From Mugil cephalus (taxonomy: Eukaryota > Chordata > Actinopteri > Mugiliformes > Mugilidae), in NCBI RefSeq assembly GCF_022458985.1, contig NC_061772.1:31296506-31360505 (forward strand): a stretch of 64,000 nt of DNA, written 5' to 3'. How positions within the stretch are numbered: the stretch's first letter is position 1; each line of letters starts with the position of its first letter. The translations under genes and the position numbers were made by a program. Below the pieces are notes generated by a model that was not told the DNA's origin, made no database searches, and was given only the letters and a program-made list of their open reading frames with translations. This document shows, piece by piece, positions 36,401 to 45,199 of the stretch.

Positions 36401-39400
36401 TGCGCATACTCCACCCAAATTAGATAGGTGCTCCAGGATGCTGGGTTACAGGTGCAGATACATCGTAGGGTGGTTTCCAGGCCCTGGTTCGCCCTCTTGG
36501 TCTGGTCATTGGATTATGGATGGTGTCCAGAGGACAGACAGTAGCCCCCAGCGCCCGGCAAAACTGCTTCCATACTTGGGTAGTGAACTGGACACCTCTG
36601 TCTAGATGATGGCCACCGGGATGCCATGAATGCAAAACTTATGGAGTGCACAGCTTTAGAAAAACAATCAACACTCATTATAATAGTGTTGTTACCTTTG
36701 GCCAGAGCAAGGCCAGTAACTGAGTTTGAACCTGAGTCTATTAGAGCTTCCTGCCTGAAAGTGTCTGCAACCAGTGAGGACAGGAAGCTAACTGGTGACC
36801 TGGTTATCCACAGTAGGTGCACAGGCCTTCCTTGAACCTGCGGTTGTGTTCGGTGGAGGTGAGGCGGTTCCTACTTAGCTGCATGGGCTTCTCTGTGCGG
36901 TGACTAGAAGAGGTGGAGCCTCTGGCTCAGGAGGTTGAGAGGGTGGAGTGTGAACCTTCTCCCTGCGCCTCTCTCTAAGTCGGTTGTCAAATGGCTGTTA
37001 GCTCAGATAAATCCTTTGTCTCCTCTCTTCCCACTAAATAGTCTTTTCCAGCCTCGTTTTATCCCAAAAGATGGAGAGTCCAGTCATCCTAACCTAACTC
37101 AGTAACTAGGGTACGAAATGTTACAGAGTAGTTAACAACACTGAGCATACCCTGTCAGAGGCTGAGCAGATGATCGCTAGCACCACTTCTTAAAACAGGA
37201 TGGTCAAAAACAGCAGTCATGTCAGCAGAGAATTCATCAAATGTAGCATTAGCTGTCTGAGGGCTTTGCCAATAAGCGGTTCCCCAAATTCCGGCTCTTC
37301 CCTTCTAATAAACTTAACACAAAGGCTATCTTAGAATGGTCACTGGCATAAGTTAGGGGTGGTCAAACATTAAGGAACACTGGAAAAGAAAGGATTTGCA
37401 TTCACCCAAGTTTACCTCAGATGAATGGTTCACTAGACTGTGAGGTTCCCACAGGGACTGCTGGGAGCAGGCTGATGACTAGAGTCAGGGGTGAGTGACA
37501 CTGAAGCCCCACACGAGCAAGTCTGGTAGTAAGCTCCGTCATGGCATCGGTGATGTAGCATATGGTAACGCCATACTGCTCTAATAAGGCTCCATGGCTG
37601 GACAAGGCCTGATGAAAATCTGGATCTCTGTCCACTGGGCCTATGCTTTTAGCAGGTGCCACAGGTAGGTGAGCGGGAGAAATACAGGAACTCACAAAGA
37701 GTGATGGAAGCTAATCTGGCGATCACAGTCTTTAGTGCCAAAACCAATTAACTCTGATTTGTCCTGATTCAACTGAAGGAAACTGTGGTTCATCCAAATA
37801 TTTGCCTGCTTTAAACAGCGACACAAGGACTCTATTGGGCTACAGTCATATGGGGATAGTGCTCAGTATATTTGTGTTATCTGCATCGCTGTGATATTGA
37901 ACATTGGAACGCTGCAGAAATTCACCTAAAGGGTGCATATAAGGTGTCAAAAAGTCCACTGGAGTTGATCAAAAATCATTTTCTCAACAATCTTGACTGT
38001 GAAACAGATTTAAAATAGGTCTGTAGTTGGATAACAGAGAGATAGCAAGTGTTCTTTTTTTAAGAGTTTCATGATAACAGCTACTTTCAGGGATTTAGGG
38101 AACATGTCTGATTGAATTGAATAATTTGTCATTTGTTGCAAATCAGTAAGAGGAGACTTTGCAATAGTTTTAAAAACAGTCAGATGGCATTGACACGGAG
38201 TAGATGGTTTAAGCTCCTGAGCTGCTTCCTCTCTAGTTCTTTGATCAGTTGTATTAACTTCCAACATACCAGTAGAGTTTTTCCAGGGTGGTTTAGGAGA
38301 CATCATTTTAGTAGTTAGGTGACATGAGTTGATGAAAGATGTTCCACTTGTGGACTGAAGCTAACAGCAGCAGGTCAACAGTAGTTCATGTTTTTCCAAC
38401 TGGAAGTAGTCACTGAGCTCAAGTCAGTCAGAAGAGCCAGAGTCCATTAACCAGTGAAGACAGTCCAGATATTTGTCTCATCCAGATGTCCTCATGGATC
38501 AGATCCACTGACAGATTGTGGACAGTCTGGAAGCCTCAATGTAACTCAGTGTTGTCTCCATTCATCTAAAGAAAGGTCTGAGAGAGATGATGACAATGAT
38601 TGTTTCACAAAATGTCCAACAGGATGTGTCCAACTGTCCACTCATCAATACATCACCTTCATAGAAATGTCTTCTTCCATTATAACACATTTTATGTTTT
38701 GTCTCATGACAGACTTGGTGGTTGTGGACTCTCAGAGAGTGAATGTGAAGTCGTGGCCTCAGCTCTGAAGTCCAACCCCTCCCATCTGAAACATCTGGAC
38801 CTGAGTCTCAACAAACTGGAGGATTCAGGAGTGAAGCATCTGTCTGCTGGACTGGAGAGTCCAAACTGTAAACTGGAGACTCTGAGGTCAGTTTTCATTT
38901 CTTTTCTTCTCAGGCTTCTGAAGAATGGAGATCCAGTTTAGGTGAGTTCTCTTGTCAGGACTGTCAGATAGAAAAGGAGCTCAAAGAGTTGAAATGAAGG
39001 AGCATCATGTTCCTGAACATCAGCAGGTATCTCCTTAGTCATCGGTGGTGGGACTGATCACAAACCACATCAAGTCCAGTCTTCACATGTGTTGACATTA
39101 ACAGAGTTCTTGGTGTCACTAATCATTCTTTCTGTCCATACTGTCTGTGGACAAATCCCCTTATAGTCTGACTCCAATCAGACCGGATGGAGGACAACAT
39201 CCACAGTGTTGTTGTGTTGATAAGATAAGACGAGACAAGACAAGACAAGTCAAGATAAGATAAGGCTTTATTCATCCCACAGTGGGGAAATTCTGGTTGT
39301 TAACAGCAGCAACATTCAACTTCACAAGCAGTGCACACAGTGCACACATAAAACAAGAATAGAGTATAAAAATATAAAAAATGTATAAGAAGGTTATGTC

Positions 39401-42400
39401 ACAACAAGCAAGGCAGTGTTTATGTAAAGAAGTGGATATGTTTATAAATATAAATGTACATATATGTTCACGTATCTCCAGTGACAGGGAGATGCAGACC
39501 GTACAAAAAAAAAAAAGAATGGCAGGTATATAAACGGAATCTAAGCGGTATATGTACATGTAGTTAAGATTGGGAGGAGTATTGCACAAGTATATGTAGG
39601 AGATATTGCACATAATTGCACATTATGTAGTTGTGGGTCTACTGGGAGCAGACCTGGTTGTAGAGTCTGACAGCAGAGGGGAGGAAGGACCTGCGGTACT
39701 GCTCCTTTGCACAACGTAGGTGCAGAAGCCTGGTGCTGATGGAGCTTTCCAGGGCTCTGACAGTGTTGGTGTTGTCCATGATTGACGACAGCTTCACCAA
39801 CATCCTCCTGTCCCACACCACCTCCACAGGCTCAAGACTGCAGCCAAGGACTGAGCCGGCTTTCTTTACCAGTTTGTTCAGTCTTTTTCCCTCTGCTGCC
39901 ATGATGCTGCTGCTCCAGCAGACCACACCATAAAAGATGGCCAATGCGACCACATAGTCGTAGAAGGTCCTCAGGAGGACGCCCTGCACTCTGAAGGACC
40001 TCAGTCTCCTCAAAGGATGGAGTCTGCTTTGGCCCTTCTTGTAAAGTGCCTAAGTGTTGTTAGTCCAGTCCAGGTTCTTGTTTAGGTGAACACCCAGGTA
40101 CCTGTAAAAGTCCACTATCTCAATGTCCATTCCCTGGATGTTCACCGGTGGCGGGGGAGTGGCTTTGCTCTGTCGGAAGTCCACAACCAGCTCTTTGGTT
40201 TTTCCCGCATTGATCCAGAGGTGGTTCCGCTGGCACCAGGCCACAAAGTTCCGGTTCAGTTCTCGGTACTCCCTTTCATCTGTGCTGTTGTTGATGAGAA
40301 TGACTATGGCTGAGTCACTTCTGTAGGTGAGGGTCAGTTGTGTGGTGGGTGACGTCGGCTGCGTAGATGGTAAAGAGGAGAGGGACCAGGACCGTCCCTT
40401 GTGGTGCCCCCGTGCTGCAGATCACTGTGTACGACACACAGTCCTCTGTCCTCATGAACTATGGTCTGTTGGACAGGAAGTCCAGGAGCCAGGCTGACAG
40501 CTGTTGGTGGTCCAGCTTGTCCCTCAGGGGTTCTGGCTGAATGGTGTTAAAGGCACTGGAGGATTCAGAGGACATGATTCTCAGAGTGCTTCCAGACTTC
40601 TCCAGGTGGGACAGGGATCTCTGCATGAGGAAGATGACAGTGTCCTCAGCTCCTATGCCAGGCTGGTAGGTGACCTGCAGTGGATCAGTGGATGAGCTCA
40701 CCAGGGGGCGCTGTTGTTGGAGGACCGACCTCTCCAGGGTCTTTGCCAGGTGGTCTGTTAGAGCTACTGGTCGGTAGTCGTTTATTTAATTTCCCTTCGG
40801 GGATGAATAAAGTATATCTATCTATCTAAAAGACGAGATAACTTGGGCACTGGTACGCAGGATGACTTCCACAGCAGTGGTACCTTCTGTAACCTCAGGC
40901 TCATGTTGAAGAGGTGCTCCACAATCCCACACAGTTGGCTGGAGCAGGATTTGAGGCGCAGGATTTGAGGAGTCTAGAGCTGATGCCATCTGGACCTGTT
41001 GCCTTCTTGACCTTTAGCCTGGCCAGTTCTCTCTCTACCTGGGTTGAGGAGAGCACCATGCTGGGTGGAGGGGCAGTGGGTGTGCTGGGCTGTCGAAGGA
41101 CTGCAGGGAGGTAAGTGGGGGTGGGAGGGGGTGTGGGGGCAGTGGATGCACAAGGAGGTTGCGGGGGGAGGGGCAGGGATGGTTGAGGCCATGGCAACCA
41201 GGGTTCCATGCTGCTATTGCAATAACATGCGAGAATTCCTGCGGTAGGTAGTATGGCCTCATGCTAATGGCTAACAGCTCAATGTCCCCACTACAAAGTT
41301 TTTCCTTGATAATGATGTGCCCAGGGTTACACCATCTGTCGTTCACAAACACAGCAAGTTCCCCACCTTTTCTCTTACCGCTCTCCCTTGTCCTGTCTGC
41401 TCTTATCAGCTGAAAACCGTCCAGTGCAGCATTGGAGTCCGGTGTTTGCTCCTTTAACCAGATCTCGGTGAACAGCATCAGGCTACACTCCCGGTATTCC
41501 CTCTGGTGCCGTGGTAGCAGCGTTAGTTCCTCCATCTTGTTGTAGATGGACCTCACAGTCCCGGTGATGATGGTGGGGAGGATTGGCTTGAAGCGTTTCC
41601 TCCTATTCCGACGCTTTACCCCCGAACGGCAGCCTCTTTTCCTTCTCTTCAGCTCCGGAGGACGTCGGGCCGGTTAGCCTTCCTGCGCTGCTTAGAGCTA
41701 ACAGCTGATCACAGGTGTAAACAGTGTAGTGTGTACCTGTTGAGTCAGTGGCCGCTGGTGTAATGAACCAGGTAAAAATAAGCAGGAAAAGCAGAAATAG
41801 TACCACAGTTTTGCCGCTCAGTAAACAAAAACTTTTCATAGAAAACGGCACGGGAATAGTCCACAGGCATACACAAAAAGTCAGACATATGGAGCTGCCG
41901 TAACAAGCGGCCACCTAGTGCGGCGCCATCTTGGAAAAGATCTTCAACTCATCTTGTTCTTCAGCACATCCAGTCAGTATCAGTTTGTGTTTCCACAGTG
42001 TTTCCTGCTGAGCTGCAGTGGAGGGACAGGAACTCAAAGAGGAACTTTGATTAGTGTCAGTCAGACTGCTGCAGCTTCATATTAGTGTCAGCTCAACAGT
42101 TGTGCTAGGAAGAGACCACTTCACAGTCAGTGTGGACAGCAGGAATCTCAACAACTCTGGAATCAGTCCATATGACATGTGACTATGGTTGGAAGACACA
42201 CTTGAACATGTCAACTTGTCCTTTAACATTTGAATGACACAAACCTCCTGAGACACCAAATCCAGGAAGAAGAAGGTCCTGGAATCAAAGAACTAATCAA
42301 CAGTTTGTAGTCCAACATGTGTGAGGAGATATTGATCCTGTAATGAGGTCAGCAGCATCTTATTGATCTGTGTTGACATCAATAGTTGTCTGAATGTTGT

Positions 42401-44194
42401 GCTGACGTTTGGATGATGTCTGTAGAAGGCTGACATGATGAAGATCCACAATAACACAAGGACAGAGTCACTCTACTCATTTTAGAGAACAGCTCATTGA
42501 TCAGGACACATTTCAAGATATCATGAATCATTCTATCGTTTATTCTTTATTCAGACTGAGTTACTGCAGTTTGTCAGAGATCAGCTGTGATTCTCTGGGA
42601 CCAGCTCTGAAGTCCAACCCCTCCCATCTGAAACATCTGGACCTGAGTTACAACAGTCTGAAGGATTCAGGAGTGAAGCAGCTGTGTGGTTTTCTGGAGA
42701 GTCCAGACTGTAGACTGGAGACTCTGGAGTGAGTTCACTGTCTGTTACTGTGTTAGATCTGATATGTTTAATCACCAACTGAATCTAATTCATGTTCCTC
42801 CATCAATCTGTAAATGTCCTTTAGTTCATCTTTTCTGTTTCCTTGTCTCCAAGTCTTTGTAGCAGAACGTGTAGAAAACGTCCACTGTTAATTGTTGAAG
42901 TCAATGAATGTTTGTGATTAGAGCTGAAGAGTCACATCTGGATCCAGAAGATCCTCTCAACTCACATTTGTTTCAACTGACAAAGTTTTCTTGATCAAGT
43001 CCAAAGATTTCTTTGCTTTGTGTTTATTTCAAAGTGACTTGACTGATAATGTCTGATCATTGATATTGATCCTGTAATGAGGTCAGCAGCATCTTATTGA
43101 TCTGTGTTGACATCAATAGTTGTCTGAATGTTGTGCTGATGTTTGGATGATGTCTGTAGAAGGCTGACATGATGAAGATCCACAATAACACAAGGACAAA
43201 GTCACTCTGCTCATTTTAGAGTTTAAAGTGTCTATACAGTGTCTTGTATGCAGATGCGCAACAGATGTGCAATCACCCAAGCCTTTTTAACAGTTAGTGT
43301 TGTGTATTCTAATGGCTGTGGGAATAAATAACCTCCTAAAGCGCTCTGCAGAACTCCAGAACTTTCCTCCATGAATCTGTAAATGTCCTTTAGTCCATTT
43401 TATTCTTTATTCAGTTTGTGGAGCTGCAGTTTGTCAGAGATCAGCTGTGATTCTCTGGTCTCAGCTCTGAAGTCCAACCCCTCCCATCTGAAACATCTGG
43501 ACCTGAGTGAAAACAACCTGAAGTATTCAGAAGTGAAGCAGCTTCTTGATCTTGTGGAGAGTCCAGACTATAAACTGGAGACTCTGAGGTGAGTAGAGGG
43601 TTCCAGTCAGTCCATGCTGCTTTCATCAGTATCGTCCTAAACACAGTTCGTATCAAAGATCAAAGACAGTCAGTCTTAGTGAAATGTGCAGAGGAAACAG
43701 ACTTGATGCTAAAAGTCTCTGCAGGTCTGTGTGTGTTCACTCCAACACGTTAACATGAAGCTGAAAGGAAGCTGGCTGAGCTCCACAGCTGCTCCACTGC
43801 TGCTCTGAACAGGACTCAAGTCCCTGCTGCTCTTTCTACTGGATGTGATGATGAAGGGAAACACTCCTTCACCTCCTCTCTTCTTTCTCCTCCTCTCTAC
43901 AGGTGGTATTGTGAGAGGATGAGCTGTGTCCTGATGACCCAGAGGTTGAAGCAGACTCTGACTGGACCATGTTACTGGGAGGTGGAGAGGAGAGCTTCAT
44001 CCACATGGTCTCCATTTAAGACCATCAACAGAGCTGCACTTCAACTCTTCAGAGAGCTCCAACAGAACAACAACCTGCTACTCAACCTGGCAGCATCAAC
44101 AGTCCTTTCTGTGATTGTGGAGATGTTTGTTCCAACTAGAGTTGCATGTATCCTGATTGCAGAATCTGGGGAGAGTCTCTGTGTGACTCTGTGA
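24188..44194 (+). CDS. NLR-C type receptor (FISNA-NACHT-LRR), NLRC3-like
   Basis: Eight coding exons chosen by splice sites and phase: 24188-24414, 24914-24992, 25123-25351, 25521-27303, 38713-38886, 42555-42728, 43415-43588 and 43903-44194. The sum is 3132 nt, one open frame of 1043 aa. Order: Gly-Pro tract (residues 10-47), VSLKSDQSK peptide typical of fish NLR N-terminal exons, a pre-FISNA helix ([17 protein letters not shown]), FISNA (about 180-265), NACHT with Walker A GVAGIGKT (about 276) and Walker [11 protein letters not shown] (about 347), winged-helix part with [12 protein letters not shown], three 58-aa LRR exons (773-946), and a 97-aa tail. Family knowledge: cytosolic ATP-dependent innate sensors, hugely expanded in fish. 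Ligand and partners are unknown. The 11.4-kb intron 4 is full of transposons. An upstream UTR exon is likely. An AATAAA follows at 44248. Confidence 0.88.
24914..25351 (+). CDS. NLR exons 2 and 3: linker and pre-FISNA helical region
   Basis: Exon 2 (24914-24992) completes the Arg codon and encodes [18 protein letters not shown], then KQLDSIFL. The donor is the weak CTG|GTCTGT. Exon 3 (25123-25351) starts after TTCTGTTCCAG with [19 protein letters not shown], followed by acidic [19 protein letters not shown] and [16 protein letters not shown]. These peptides and this exon structure are those of fish NLRC3-like predictions. All phases agree with the neighbouring exons. Confidence 0.8.
25521..27303 (+). 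CDS. NLR exon 4: FISNA-NACHT exon
   Basis: A single 1783-nt exon between TTCATTCAG and CTCG|GTGAGT. It encodes the FISNA region ([45 protein letters not shown]), Walker [15 protein letters not shown], sensor and Walker B segments, [12 protein letters not shown] (sensor-1 arginine), [14 protein letters not shown], the winged-helix FSxxDLxxxGI-like part and [12 protein letters not shown]. No stop or frameshift is seen across 594 codons, so the sensor core looks functional. Confidence 0.93.
27683..27855. repeat. Perfect 54-bp inverted repeat with 65-nt loop
   Basis: Arms at 27683-27736 and 27802-27855 are exact reverse complements. The loop ends with CTCGGATGAGTGGCGAAAC, close to a hammerhead ribozyme core (CUGAUGAG...GAAAC), followed by GTC. 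Similar ACTGAAGAAGC...GGATGAG...GAAACGTCTTC strings occur widely in fish repeats and are, to my knowledge, associated with Penelope-like elements. It lies in NLR intron 4. Confidence 0.75.
27920..28512. repeat. Dispersed repeat R, copy 1
   Basis: About 590 bp, repeated in the same orientation at 35130-35712 with small indels and substitutions. Copy 2 abuts the Ty3/Gypsy fossil, so R may be its long terminal repeat. In that case copy 1 would be a solitary, old terminal repeat or part of one. It begins TGTCAAGTGG. Confidence 0.7.
28513..29650. other. NLR intron 4 segment, nothing identified
   Basis: No gene, exon or named element recognised in this 1.1-kb part of the intron. Confidence 0.4.
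29655..29870 (+). mobile_element. tRNA-derived SINE
   Basis: After a (GGCAA)n run at 29663-29686, the sequence GAGGCTGCAGTCCTCACTGC, then CAGGCGCCCCCGGTTTGAGTC, contains a pol III B-box-like motif (GGTTTGAGTC). It is followed by CTTTCCTGCATGTCC and a TTAAAGGCTTAAAATGCC tail. This arrangement is that of a common fish tRNA-related SINE. It is a degenerate single copy. Confidence 0.6.
29935..33990 (-). mobile_element. SAM-like-exon repeat, copy B (inverted relative to copy A)
   Basis: Copy B begins with ACTGTAAAAAAATACTCGTA and ends near ACAGTAAAATGCCG, both with TACAGTAAAA-type AT-rich termini. It shares several blocks with copy A in inverse orientation. It lacks about 870 bp that hold the SAM-like exon in A, but extends further at its 5' side. 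There a minus-strand frame (32233-32544) encodes [18 protein letters not shown] and [20 protein letters not shown] hAT element (30932-31625) is inserted in it. The exact ends are approximate. Confidence 0.55.
30932..31625 (+). mobile_element. Non-autonomous hAT inserted in repeat copy B
   Basis: Starts CAGGGGTCGGCAACC, the well-known terminus of a vertebrate hAT group, and ends GCGGCTCCGGAGCTG. It is flanked by near-identical 8-bp duplications CTCTGTAC (30924-30931) and CTCTATAC (31626-31633). Copy A shows the empty site (CTCTATCC followed directly by AGACAGTTGACG, read on the minus strand near 17565), which proves insertion after A and B separated. No transposase is encoded. Confidence 0.8.
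34102..34792 (-). mobile_element. Harbinger-like element with Myb/SANT gene piece
   Basis: Inverted ends of about 40 bp (GGATTTCCATAGACGGCC and, reverse complemented, GGATTTCCATACACGGCC; CTCCACACTGCCCC in both) bound a 691-bp unit. On the minus strand, [20 protein letters not shown], then MKEKMKK, then [15 protein letters not shown] resemble the Myb/SANT-like DNA-binding protein of PIF/Harbinger transposons. A target duplication could not be fixed. No transposase is present. Confidence 0.5.
34860..35129 (-). mobile_element. LINE 3' part (L2-like)
   Basis: The minus strand of this block resembles the C-terminal/3' region of a fish L2-like LINE (read on plus: GGTAGTTTGTTCCACTGGTG and CAAAGCTCTGTTGGGCTTAT). 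Its 5' continuation is probably the piece at 37725-38320, the two being separated by the Ty3/Gypsy fossil. Confidence 0.45.
35130..37715 (-). mobile_element. Ty3/Gypsy LTR retrotransposon fossil
   Basis: A minus-strand fossil of the Ty3/Gypsy family. The parts recognised are integrase C-terminal sequence nearest the low-coordinate side, then scattered integrase- and protease-like pieces, and a gag-like piece near 37420-37695. The 590-bp repeat R at 35130-35712 may be its terminal repeat. It is broken, with many disabling changes and large missing parts (most of the polymerase region), and is clearly old. It appears to have inserted into an L2-like LINE whose halves flank it. Confidence 0.6.
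37725..38320 (-). mobile_element. L2-like LINE, reverse-transcriptase N-terminal part
   Basis: The minus strand encodes [20 protein letters not shown], matching the start of L2-clade reverse transcriptase ([17 protein letters not shown]), and upstream linker sequence. It is decayed. It is probably the same insertion as 34860-35129, split by the Ty3/Gypsy fossil. Confidence 0.6.
38713..38886 (+). CDS. NLR exon 5: first LRR exon
   Basis: A 174-nt exon after CTCATGACAG, donor CTGAG|GTCAGT. It encodes [38 protein letters not shown] and [19 protein letters not shown], a ribonuclease-inhibitor-type LRR pair. Its first base completes the Arg codon split at 27303, so the frame continues across the 11.4-kb intron. 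Confidence 0.9.
39225..41935 (-). mobile_element. Rex1/CR1-group LINE, nearly full span but internally deleted
   Basis: Minus-strand order: N-terminal hydrophobic part with [12 protein letters not shown] (about 41700), endonuclease ([32 protein letters not shown]), linker and RT start ([20 protein letters not shown]), RT pieces ([30 protein letters not shown]) and a C-terminus with [19 protein letters not shown] and [11 protein letters not shown]. The 3' end is GGGATGAATAAAGCC followed by TTATC repeats (39223-39270). Much of the late endonuclease/early RT region is deleted. Another LINE tail (GGGATGAATAAAGTATATC, then TATC repeats) lies inside at about 40782-40822. It sits in NLR intron 5. 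Confidence 0.85.
42328..42486 (+). repeat. Intron block duplicated with the LRR exon, copy 1
   Basis: Nearly identical to 43062-43219 (GATATTGATCCTGTAATGAG...). Each copy precedes an LRR exon, which shows that exon and flanking intron were duplicated together. Confidence 0.9.
42555..42728 (+). CDS. NLR exon 6: second LRR exon
   Basis: A 174-nt exon between TATTCTTTATTCAG and CTGGA|GTGAGT. It encodes [38 protein letters not shown] and [10 protein letters not shown]. Same length, phase and motif as exons 5 and 7. The L-x-x-L-x-L-x-x-N core is intact. Confidence 0.92.
43062..43219 (+). repeat. Intron block duplicated with the LRR exon, copy 2
   Basis: Partner of 42328-42486, about 733 bp downstream, with only scattered differences. 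Confidence 0.9.
43240..43362 (-). mobile_element. LINE C-terminal fragment
   Basis: The minus strand encodes [15 protein letters not shown]-like sequence, the C-terminal motif of Rex1/CR1-group LINEs. It lies between the duplicated intron block and exon 7, and is absent at the equivalent place before exon 6. It therefore arrived after the LRR-unit duplication. Confidence 0.55.
43415..43588 (+). CDS. NLR exon 7: third LRR exon
   Basis: A 174-nt exon between TATTCTTTATTCAG and CTGAG|GTGAGT. It encodes [38 protein letters not shown] and [11 protein letters not shown]. The usual DSG turn of the repeat is YSE here, a change from the consensus. Confidence 0.92.
43903..44194 (+). CDS. NLR exon 8: C-terminal exon
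   Basis: Starts after a strong pyrimidine tract (CTCCTCCTCTCTACAG) and runs to TGA at 44194. It encodes [17 protein letters not shown], then [13 protein letters not shown], then a hydrophobic, leucine-rich end ([19 protein letters not shown]...CVTL). CYWEVE is the entry motif of PRY/SPRY (B30.2) domains found at the end of many fish NLRs, but the remainder does not read as B30.2. It could be an eroded B30.2 exon or an alternative tail. Confidence 0.7.
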
Positions 44195-44247
44195 AAACCA
44201 GCTGAAGATAGAACATGTTTCAAGAACCATATAGGAGAGTTTCAAGC

Positions 44248-44253
44248 AATAAA
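44248..44253 (+). terminator. Polyadenylation signal of the NLR gene
   Basis: AATAAA 54 bp after the stop codon of exon 8 (AAGCAATAAACTGTCG). Confidence 0.65.
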
Positions 44254-44315
44254 CTGTCGATTATGAAGCTGACAATCTTGTTACATCCACACAAAGATCA
44301 AAACAGATCAAGGTA

Positions 44316-45070
44316 ATTCAGTTCAATCCAGTTTAATTTATATAGCATCAGTAACAAATTCAAAACCAGCCTGAAACCTCCAGAGCAGCCTGAGGGAAAA
44401 ACTCCCTTTAACAGGAAGAAACCTGGAGCAGAACCAGCTCATATGGAGGAAGCATCTGCTGAAGACCAGCCGGGTAGAACCAGAGAAGATAGAGAGAGAA
44501 GAACAGGAGAAACTAGATAAACTAACTTCTGTCATAGATACAAACATCAAGCTGAAGGAAACATGTAGGATCTAGTAATATAACACATACCTGATGATCT
44601 GTGACAGTTTGTGAGTATAACAGGAATCATGTTGGTGAATAATTCATCTAGGTAGGAGTGGACACCTGGAGGAGGACATGAAGACTGGGACAGATGTAGT
44701 TTATGGAGCTCCACAGGTCTGATACACAGACTCCAGACCATGAAGACTGGGCTGGTTGATGAGGCCACGGCAGCAGATGTAGCTTAGAACTCCACAGGTC
44801 AGATATTCAGCCTCCAGACCAGAGACCCTCACAAGAAGATGGAGGAGAGAGGGAGACACAGTGGTTAGTAAATTATAAGAGATAGAAAATAAAATGATAA
44901 GATATTAGAGGACAAAGAGGAGAGGACATGTCCTCAGTGCATCGTCCCCCTGCAGCCTCGGCCTATAGCAGCATCACTAAGGGATGGTTAAGTCCAGCTC
45001 TAACTATAAGCTTTGTCTAAAAGGAAAGTCTTAAGCCAGATCAGCCCATCCTTCCCACCCTCCCTCCCAC
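44316..45070 (-). mobile_element. L2 LINE 3' end
   Basis: A 5'-truncated minus-strand L2 whose tail (TTTAATTTATATAGCATCAG on plus) begins 62 bp after the NLR polyadenylation signal. It matches 22300-22860 closely and extends into the further 3' UTR part of the family (CCTATAGCAGCATCACTAAG). Confidence 0.85.
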
Positions 45071-45199
45071 TCAACCCACCTCAACAGGTCTGAACAAACA
45101 TTCCTACAGAGTGTGTACCTATCCAGATAAATAAGAATAAATCCAAACCTTCAGTTTATCATAAAACAAATAAACAAAACCAGAAAAAGCATTAAACAA

